This document shows positions 6,193-10,951 of a stretch of DNA of 10,951 nucleotides, in pieces. Position numbers and translations under genes: made by a program. Numbering within the stretch: the stretch's first letter is position 1; each line of letters starts with the position of its first letter. The notes under the pieces are model-generated. The model made no database searches, was not told where the DNA came from, and saw only the letters and a list, made by a program, of their open reading frames with translations. The stretch is taken from NCBI GenBank assembly GCA_964544065.1, contig CAZJBA010000101.1, positions 1 to 10,951 on the forward strand, written 5' to 3'. The DNA comes from JAYELX01 sp964544065. GTDB lineage: Bacteria; Chloroflexota; Anaerolineae; Anaerolineales; UBA11858.

Positions 6193-6250
6193 GCCCTCGC
6201 TCGCTCGCCAACGGCGTGCCTACGGTATGCGTGCCCGTTGGGCATGCGCA
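6193..6250 (+). repeat. Palindromic dispersed repeat, copy 3 (plus orientation)
   Basis: Bases 6197-6220 are the exact reverse complement of 4127-4150 (24 bases). They are followed by a hairpin at 6229-6247 (GCGTGCCC-gtt-GGGCATGC, 8 pairs with one G-T). The stem TGCCC/GGGCA is the same as in the 4118-4130 copy, but the loop differs. The motif GCGTGCC occurs three times, near 6190, 6214 and 6230. The repeat begins within a few bases of the methyltransferase stop. Confidence 0.75.
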
Positions 6251-6435
6251 CCTTTATGCGGGACAACACCATGCAGCGACAGCACACCAAATAGATGCAC
6301 ATCATCCGTCCATAAGCCCGTCCTCGGACGTATTTCGCGTATCTTCTAAAAAGAACGGGGGCGAGGCTTCGAGCATGGGGGCAGCATTGGTTGATTTCCA
6401 AATGCGATCCCCCTAGATCGGGAGTTCATTCATCT
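6251..6435. other. Non-coding stretch before the ATPase promoter
   Basis: The gap between the methyltransferase and the ATPase is 350 bases. After the palindromic repeat I see no gene with a credible start or family match here. A small CGTC-ctcg-GACG hairpin lies around 6311-6332 without a T run, so I see no proper terminator for the isomerase-methyltransferase pair. GATCCCCCTAGATCGGG near 6404-6421 has a repeated GATC but no clear function. Confidence 0.4.
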
Positions 6436-6456
6436 CGCAGATTACCCTTGTCTGCG
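6436..6456. promoter_or_regulatory. Candidate operator palindrome at the ATPase promoter
   Basis: CGCAGA at 6436-6441 and TCTGCG at 6451-6456 are a perfect inverted repeat with a 9-base centre. They end one base before the TATAAT at 6458. A dimeric regulator bound here would cover the -35 to -10 spacer. No regulator gene is adjacent. The position is suggestive but the function is inferred. Confidence 0.4.
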
Positions 6457-6457
6457 G

Positions 6458-6463
6458 TATAAT
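6458..6463 (+). promoter_or_regulatory. -10 box for the P-type ATPase gene
   Basis: A perfect TATAAT, with predicted start near 6470, gives a leader of about 69 bases before the ATG at 6539. No good -35 (TTGACA-like) is found 16-18 bases upstream and there is no TGn extension, which fits a promoter that may need an activator. Confidence 0.55.
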
Positions 6464-6538
6464 CAGCAGCCGCCGCCAGGGGCAAGCACAATCCTTGATG
6501 GTATTTTTGGATAAAATAAATTCTCGTTGGAGTTTTAC

Positions 6539-9367
6539 ATGTCACCAGATAAGATTTCATCACCACAAACAAAAGGACAAGAAGATATCCATTGGCACAC
6601 TCAATCTGCCGTCGATGTCATCGAAAAACTTGACGTATCACCCGAAACGGGGTTAACAGAAGAAGAAGTCCGAAAACGTCAGACAACTTATGGTCTCAAC
6701 AAACTCAAGGAGGCGCCGCCGACGACAATATGGCAAATGCTCTGGGCGCAATTCAACGACTTTGTCATTTGGATGTTGATTGTAGCCGCCATCATTTCTG
6801 CGCTCTTGGGCGATTGGGTCGAAGCAGCGGCGATTATTGCTATTGTTATTTTGAACGCAATTTTAGGCGTGATCCAGGAGCAACGCGCCGAGGAAGAGTT
6901 GGCCGCCCTGAAAGAGATGGCCTCCCCCGAAGCGAATGTGCTTCGCAACGGCAGCAGGAAGAGCATCCCGGTGCAGGAACTCGTCCCCGGTGATGTTGTT
7001 TATCTTGAGGCCGGCAACTATGTTCCCGCCGATGTTCGTTTGATCGAAGCGGTCAACCTCAGGGTTGATGAGGCCCCCCTAACAGGGGAATCGGTTCCGA
7101 CCAAAAAAACCGTCCAAATGATTCTCGCCCCCGATGCTTCTCTCGGCGACCGCGAGAATCTGGCCTTCATGGGCACAGTAGTGACCTATGGCCGCGGCCG
7201 CGGCGTGGTCGTCGACACCGGCATGAGCACTCAAATCGGGCAAATTGCCGAAATGCTGCAATCGGTGGAGGAAGAGCAAACCCCGCTCCAGAAACGATTA
7301 AACCAGCTCGGACAAATCTTGGGATGGGCTGCTTTGGGCATCTCTGCGTTGGTCTTTTTGCTGGGTTGGATCCGCGGTACCGACCCGCTGGAAATGTTCA
7401 TCATCGCGGTTAGCCTGGCTATCGCCGCCGTCCCGGAGGGATTGCCCGCGGTTGTGACCATCAGCCTGGCCTTGGGGATGCGCGAGATGATCAAACGCAA
7501 CGCCATCATCCGGCGGCTCTCTTCCGTGGAGACACTGGGTTCGGCCACCGTGATTTGCTCTGACAAGACCGGAACCCTGACTCAAAACGAGATGACCGTC
7601 ACCCAGGTGGCCGTCGATGGAGAATTTCTCGATGTGACCGGCAGCGGTTACAAGCCGGAGGGAAAATTCTTCCATAATGGAAACGAAGTAAACCTGGAGA
7701 AAGATTATCCTGCCATTCAAACCGCTTTGTGGGTTGGGGCGCTGAACAATGACGCTGTTCTCGAGACTCAAAAAGGGGAAACGGAGGGGGGCGAATCTAC
7801 CTATCGCATCATCGGGGACCCCACCGAGGGAGCTCTGACGGTCGCCGCGGCCAAAGCAGGCGCGCCCCTGATCCCTTACGATGAAGCCTATCCGCGCGTC
7901 CAGGAAATTCCCTTTGACTCGGAACGAAAACGCATGCTGACGGTCCATCAGGTGAGTGATCCCCGTCCCGATGATTTATCGCCATTTTATGATGAAGAGA
8001 AACGCCAACACTACGTTATTACCGTAAAGGGCGCCCCTCACATCGTGCTGGATCAATGCACCCATTACCAGAGCCGAGATGATGAGCCTGTGCCGTTGAA
8101 TGATGAACAACGACGCAGAATTCTGGCCGCCAACGACCGGATGACATCGCAAGCCTTGCGCGTGCTCGGCGTGGCCTATCGTGAGACAACCGTCCTGGAC
8201 GATGACCAAGACGGGGAAATTTCCGATGATCTGGAAAAAGAGATGGTCTTCGTTGGCCTGATCGGAATGATCGATCCGGCCCGCCCCGAGGTAACACCGG
8301 CACTAGAAACTGCCCGCGACGCTGGCATTCGCACCTTGATGATCACGGGCGATTATCCTAACACTGCCCAGGCGATTGCCAAAGAGATCGGCTTGCTGCA
8401 AGAAAATCATAAGGTGATGATCGGTACCGACCTCGAAAAGATGGAGGATGAAACCCTTCAGCAAGAGGTCAAAAAAACCGACGTCTTTGCCCGTGTTTCA
8501 CCGCAACACAAGATGCGGATCGTGCAAGCGTTGCGCTCCAACAACGAGGTTGTGGCGATGACGGGTGACGGGGTCAATGATGCCCCATCGATCAAGCAAG
8601 CTGACATCGGCATCGCCATGGGCATCACAGGAACCGACGTGACCAAAGAGACCGCCGACATGGTGCTCACCGACGACAACTACGCCAGCATCGTCTCCGC
8701 GGTCGAGCAGGGCCGGGTGATCTACAGCAACATCCGCAAATTCGTCTACTATCTAATTTCTTGTAACCTGGCCGAAATCGCGATCATCTTCATCGCCGCG
8801 TTGATGGGGCTTCCCGCCCCGCTGACGGCGATCCAGTTGCTCTGGCTCAATCTGATCACCGATGGGGCCCCGGCGCTGGCCTTGGGCGTCGAGAAAGGCG
8901 ACCCCGACATCATGGAGCGCTCGCCGCGTCCGCCCTCCGAGCCGATTATCAACCGGCTGATGCAAATTGGCATCGTCGTGCAGACCGTCGCCATCACGGC
9001 CATCACACTGACCGCATTCCTGATCGGGCGTCAGATGGCTCCCAACCAACCGCAAGTTTATGAGACGATGGCCTTTGTAGCCCTATCTTTCTCCGAGTTG
9101 CTGCGAGCTTATACAGCCCGCTCGGAGTTGGTCTCGATTTTCAAGATCGGTGTGTTCAGCAACCGCAGCATGAACTGGGCTGTGCTCTCATCGCTGGTGC
9201 TGTTGCTATGTGTCATCTACATCCCCTTCCTGAAACCGATCTTCGACACCTATCCGCTGGTATGGGAACATTGGCGCATTGTCCTGCCATTGCTCTTCGT
9301 CCCCGCCATCGCCGCCGAAGTGACCAAATGGGCGCTGTCTTTGTTTACGAAGCGTAAGAATGGATAA
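6539..9367 (+). CDS. Calcium-transporting P-type ATPase, P2A (SERCA-like)
   Basis: This 942-residue membrane pump uses ATP to export Ca2+ (or a similar divalent cation) across the cytoplasmic membrane. The order is an N-terminal cation-ATPase domain (about 19-60), M1-M2 (67-112), actuator domain with TGES at 182-185, M3-M4, phosphorylation site DKTGT (D342), nucleotide domain with KGAP (497-500), hinge TGDGVNDAP (T675-P683), then M5-M10. Calcium-ligand positions of SERCA are all kept: E300 (PEGLP, M4), N743 and E746 (CNLAE, M5), N771, T774 and D775 (NLITD, M6), and E853 (M8). This supports a Ca2+ pump with both sites, whereas PMR1-type pumps keep one. DxDxDG at 554-559 resembles an EF-hand loop. 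The start is the ATG at 6539 with GGAG six bases upstream; an upstream in-frame TTG at 6527 is not needed. Site assignments are by alignment from memory. Confidence 0.95.
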   Translation: MSPDKISSPQTKGQEDIHWHTQSAVDVIEKLDVSPETGLTEEEVRKRQTTYGLNKLKEAPPTTIWQMLWAQFNDFVIWMLIVAAIISALLGDWVEAAAIIAIVILNAILGVIQEQRAEEELAALKEMASPEANVLRNGSRKSIPVQELVPGDVVYLEAGNYVPADVRLIEAVNLRVDEAPLTGESVPTKKTVQMILAPDASLGDRENLAFMGTVVTYGRGRGVVVDTGMSTQIGQIAEMLQSVEEEQTPLQKRLNQLGQILGWAALGISALVFLLGWIRGTDPLEMFIIAVSLAIAAVPEGLPAVVTISLALGMREMIKRNAIIRRLSSVETLGSATVICSDKTGTLTQNEMTVTQVAVDGEFLDVTGSGYKPEGKFFHNGNEVNLEKDYPAIQTALWVGALNNDAVLETQKGETEGGESTYRIIGDPTEGALTVAAAKAGAPLIPYDEAYPRVQEIPFDSERKRMLTVHQVSDPRPDDLSPFYDEEKRQHYVITVKGAPHIVLDQCTHYQSRDDEPVPLNDEQRRRILAANDRMTSQALRVLGVAYRETTVLDDDQDGEISDDLEKEMVFVGLIGMIDPARPEVTPALETARDAGIRTLMITGDYPNTAQAIAKEIGLLQENHKVMIGTDLEKMEDETLQQEVKKTDVFARVSPQHKMRIVQALRSNNEVVAMTGDGVNDAPSIKQADIGIAMGITGTDVTKETADMVLTDDNYASIVSAVEQGRVIYSNIRKFVYYLISCNLAEIAIIFIAALMGLPAPLTAIQLLWLNLITDGAPALALGVEKGDPDIMERSPRPPSEPIINRLMQIGIVVQTVAITAITLTAFLIGRQMAPNQPQVYETMAFVALSFSELLRAYTARSELVSIFKIGVFSNRSMNWAVLSSLVLLLCVIYIPFLKPIFDTYPLVWEHWRIVLPLLFVPAIAAEVTKWALSLFTKRKNG

Positions 9368-9389
9368 GGCCATCAAACCCTGAACACAA

Positions 9390-9429
9390 AAACCCCTGAG
9401 AGGCGGAACCTCTCAGGGGTTTCTTTTTT
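9390..9429. terminator. Strong, probably bidirectional intrinsic terminator
   Basis: A 14-bp perfect stem (9390-9403 with 9409-9422, loop CGGAA) is followed on the plus strand by a T-rich run ending in six Ts at 9424-9429. On the minus strand the stem is followed by Ts from the A run at 9388-9392. It lies between the converging ATPase and flippase-like genes, 22 bases after the ATPase stop, and probably ends both transcripts. Confidence 0.93.
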
Positions 9430-9444
9430 CACTCGGCATTGATC

Positions 9445-9458
9445 CGCCCAAAAGGGCG
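9445..9458 (-). repeat. Small GC-rich hairpin right after the flippase-like gene
   Basis: CGCCC-aaaa-GGGCG forms a 5-bp stem directly beyond the minus-strand stop codon. It has no T run of its own, and the larger terminator at 9390-9429 lies just after it in that direction. Confidence 0.3.
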
Positions 9459-10478
9459 TCAATCTGTTTCACCCTCGAGTTGCTCGGCCGACTCAAGCTG
9501 CCCGCTCCAACGAATGCCCTCTTTGGCCAGATAATAGCCGCCCAAGGCTGTGATCGGCGCCCACAGGGCGAGATGCAATACCAACGTGTACCCCGCAGCG
9601 ATGGCTGGATCAACGCCGAAGGCTTTGAGCACGGCGATGCCGGGAGCATCAAAGGTGCCCACATGCCCCGGCGCGGAGGGAATCATGATGGCCAGGTTGA
9701 CGATTCCGGTCATCAACATCAGGGCAAAGAGGCTGACCTGAAAATCAAAGGCTTGCATCACGAACCAATAGTTACCTAACTCGAACAACCAAATTACCAC
9801 GGAAGCGAAGAAGACGATCAAGGCTTCCCGCGGAGAACTTAGGGATTCCAAACCGCCTAAAAAGCGGAGCACAACGTCCAAAAACTCTTCGCGAAAACGC
9901 CCCGGAATGATTCTGGTCACGAGCCATCGAACGACACCCTCAGCGACGAGGGGGAACATCGCCGCCAGCAAGAAAATGACCAGAACGCCGATGAAAGCAA
10001 CTGCGGCCCAAATGGCAAGGGTCTGGATACTGCCCACAAAACCGGAATCGGCTGTCGCCCGGACCAGTCTGGGCAGGTTGAGGAACACGAAAGAGAGCAT
10101 GACAACGCCATCGAAGACATGTTCCACGACGATGGTAGCTAGAGAGAACGAAATCGGAACCTGCTCCCGACGCCTCAAAACCACCGGGCGGAGAATTTCC
10201 CCTGCCCGGGCCGGATAGACATTATTCCCCATGTAGCCTATCGCCACAATTGGGAACAAAATCTTCGTCGAGATCGCTTTCGCCGGGCGCAAGAGATAAC
10301 GCCAGCGCCAGGCTCGCGCCCACACGGCCACGAAATAAATCGCCACACCCGGAATCAGCCACAGATATTGAGCATCTTGCAAAATATCCCAGACATCGCC
10401 GACGCGCAACCCACTAAGGGCCAGATATAAGAATGCAACACTAATGAGAACACCAAGCCAAAATTGCCATCGTTTCAT
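9459..10478 (-). CDS. YbhN/AglD-like membrane protein (LPG synthase TM / flippase-like domain)
   Basis: This 339-residue polytopic membrane protein belongs to the PF03706-type family (YbhN, AglD, the membrane half of MprF), whose members are linked to lipid flipping or lipid modification. About eight hydrophobic segments are visible (roughly 6-24, 40-55, 73-88, 115-134, 152-175, 218-238, 250-268, 293-318). Family signatures are GNNVYPARAGEILRP (84-98), VVEHVFDG (117-124) and IPSAPGHVGTFDA (266-278). There is no attached catalytic domain, so it is not a full lysyl-PG synthase. The start is the ATG at 10478, because an extended -10 (TGGTACAAT) lies directly upstream and falls inside the extra residues that a GTG at 10514 would give. 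It is monocistronic and ends in the shared terminator. The transported or modified lipid is unknown. Confidence 0.88.
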   Translation of the reverse strand: MKRWQFWLGVLISVAFLYLALSGLRVGDVWDILQDAQYLWLIPGVAIYFVAVWARAWRWRYLLRPAKAISTKILFPIVAIGYMGNNVYPARAGEILRPVVLRRREQVPISFSLATIVVEHVFDGVVMLSFVFLNLPRLVRATADSGFVGSIQTLAIWAAVAFIGVLVIFLLAAMFPLVAEGVVRWLVTRIIPGRFREEFLDVVLRFLGGLESLSSPREALIVFFASVVIWLFELGNYWFVMQAFDFQVSLFALMLMTGIVNLAIMIPSAPGHVGTFDAPGIAVLKAFGVDPAIAAGYTLVLHLALWAPITALGGYYLAKEGIRWSGQLESAEQLEGETD

Positions 10479-10485
10479 GAGCGGG

Positions 10486-10494
10486 ATTGTACCA
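10486..10494 (-). promoter_or_regulatory. Extended -10 promoter, nearly leaderless, for the flippase-like gene
   Basis: TGGTACAAT reads on the minus strand and is separated from the ATG at 10478 by seven bases. The calculated +1 is 10479 (a C), so the purine at 10478, the A of the ATG, is the likely start. This decides the gene's start. Confidence 0.55.
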
Positions 10495-10525
10495 TGCCAT
10501 TCCATCTCGCCCACTTTAAGATTTA

Positions 10526-10534
10526 TGCTATACT
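10526..10534 (+). promoter_or_regulatory. Extended -10 promoter giving a leaderless 10541 transcript
   Basis: TGCTATACT ends at 10534. Counting that base as -7 places +1 on 10541, the G of the GTG start. No ribosome-binding site and no -35 are present, consistent with a leaderless message. It diverges from the promoter at 10486-10494. Confidence 0.6.
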
Positions 10535-10540
10535 TATGAT

Positions 10541-10786
10541 GTGAACAGCAACCAGAAAATCTGGCAAACGTGGGTCGATGTCCTCCATCGTTGGGGTCTG
10601 GACACTCTGGTCACGTCATTTCTCGAAGCGACTGGACCGTTGCACATTTTGGGCGCCCAACTTGTCTATTTGGGGCAACCGCTCTTCGCTCATATGCTCC
10701 CCAACGAACACTTGAAAGCTTTGGCCGACACTTTAGAAGACCCCGAACATATGCAAGCATTTACAACCCTCTTGGGACAAAAATAG
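10541..10786 (+). CDS. Small conserved-looking hypothetical protein
   Basis: I do not recognise this 81-residue protein as a named family. It is rich in tryptophan and leucine at the N-terminus (WQTWVDVLHRWGLD at 8-21), with a hydrophobic centre ATGPLHILGAQLVYLGQPLF (30-49) that could be one membrane-associated helix or a buried core, and an acidic end that includes ALADTLEDPE (60-69). Codon use resembles its neighbours, and the promoter TGCTATACT is placed exactly for a leaderless start at the GTG, so I believe it is real. My memory suggests similar proteins of about this size in other Anaerolineae, but I cannot verify it. It is divergent from the flippase-like gene, and no function is suggested. 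Confidence 0.68.
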   Translation: MNSNQKIWQTWVDVLHRWGLDTLVTSFLEATGPLHILGAQLVYLGQPLFAHMLPNEHLKALADTLEDPEHMQAFTTLLGQK

Positions 10787-10835
10787 CCTATTGCCTAGCT
10801 ACCCATCACTTGGTGTTTGAAGCTGGAGTGAGCAT

Positions 10836-10868
10836 CCCTTCGTCAAGCTCAGGGCAGGCTCTGAACGG
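10836..10868. repeat. Dispersed CAAGCTCAGGGCAGGCT-type repeat
   Basis: The stretch from CCCTTCGTCAAGC through GGCTCTGAACGG matches, from memory, a short sequence scattered through intergenic DNA of Chloroflexota and other bacteria. It carries the CCCT...AGGG inverted ends. It is non-coding and lies 50 bases after the 10541 gene. Confidence 0.5.
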
Positions 10869-10887
10869 CGTGAAACAAAGTTGAAGG

Positions 10888-10951
10888 CTTCGGCGTGAGA
10901 CTTCGGCGTAAGACTTCGGCGTGAGGCTTCGGCGTGAGGCTTCGGCGTGAG
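10888..10951. repeat. 13-bp tandem repeat array reaching the window edge
   Basis: The unit CTTCGGCGTGAGR occurs head to tail at 10888, 10901, 10914, 10927 and 10940 (last copy cut by the window end). Variation is limited: the second unit has GTAAGA in place of GTGAGA, and the last base alternates A/G. Because 13 is not a multiple of three it cannot encode a simple peptide repeat. There are no spacers, so it is not a CRISPR. Confidence 0.9.

Noticed and set aside
4127..6220. The 24-base inverted repeats as ends of a transposon carrying the isomerase and methyltransferase
   Set aside because: There is no transposase between them, no target duplication outside them, and the same kind of hairpin repeat also appears near 1204-1263 where it flanks nothing similar.
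6216..6416. Open frames after the methyltransferase, including one of 66 codons
   Set aside because: They begin inside the palindromic repeat, have no ribosome-binding site, and no family resemblance. The stretch is better read as repeat plus upstream region.
6464..6538. Metal-sensing riboswitch (yybP-ykoY type) in the ATPase leader
   Set aside because: The leader of about 70 bases lacks the expected conserved loops and has no terminator hairpin or ribosome-site sequestering stem that I can find.
9459..10514. GTG start at 10514 for the flippase-like gene, and a full lysyl-phosphatidylglycerol synthase (MprF) call
   Set aside because: The extended -10 at 10486-10494 would lie inside the longer reading frame, and the protein has only the membrane domain with no aminoacyltransferase domain.
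10888..10951. Possible CRISPR array
   Set aside because: Units are 13 bp, contiguous and without spacers. It is a simple tandem repeat, and no cas gene is present.

Overview
The window looks like chromosomal DNA of a Chloroflexota bacterium, most likely class Anaerolineae. This rests on the gene types (a TGS-domain GTPase, DUF951 next to rsmI, a short M50 protease followed by an HD protein, and a bifunctional PGI/PMI) and on intergenic DNA full of dispersed repeats of a kind I associate with that group. The taxonomic call is inference. There are ten convincing genes. I see no rRNA, tRNA, CRISPR array, transposase or prophage gene.

Layout. (1) 143-1129, minus: a DRG/Obg-like GTPase with a C-terminal TGS domain, with repeat-rich DNA on both sides. 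(2) 1349-2929, minus: an apparent operon read M50 site-2-protease-like membrane peptidase, then HD-domain phosphohydrolase, then a small GIY-YIG endonuclease-like protein. (3) 3038-4056, plus: DUF951 and rsmI, overlapping by 4 bases. Operons 2 and 3 diverge from two back-to-back extended -10 promoters only 15 bp apart. (4) 4216-6188, plus: a bifunctional phosphoglucose/phosphomannose isomerase and a SAM methyltransferase with a C-terminal zinc ribbon, overlapping by 4 bases and bracketed by inverted copies of a palindromic repeat. (5) 6539-9367, plus: a P2A (SERCA-like) calcium P-type ATPase with its own promoter and a strong terminator. (6) 9459-10478, minus: a YbhN/AglD-type (LPG-synthase TM / flippase-like) membrane protein that converges on that terminator. 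(7) 10541-10786, plus: a small unrecognised protein, followed by repeat DNA that includes a 13-bp tandem array running off the window edge.

Two patterns recur. Three genes (DUF951, the flippase-like gene and the small 10541 gene) have an extended -10 box (TGnTAnAAT or TGnTATACT) placed so that the predicted transcription start is the first base of the start codon, or one base before it. They therefore appear to be leaderless. Three gene pairs are joined by 4-base ATGA or GTGA overlaps, which implies translational coupling.

The genes are mostly housekeeping or membrane-physiology functions: ribosome modification, sugar-phosphate interconversion, calcium export and membrane proteolysis. I did not find a coherent new multi-gene system. 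The most unusual material is the promoter architecture, the nested palindromic repeats, an EF-hand-like loop in the calcium pump, and the methyltransferase/zinc-ribbon fusion.
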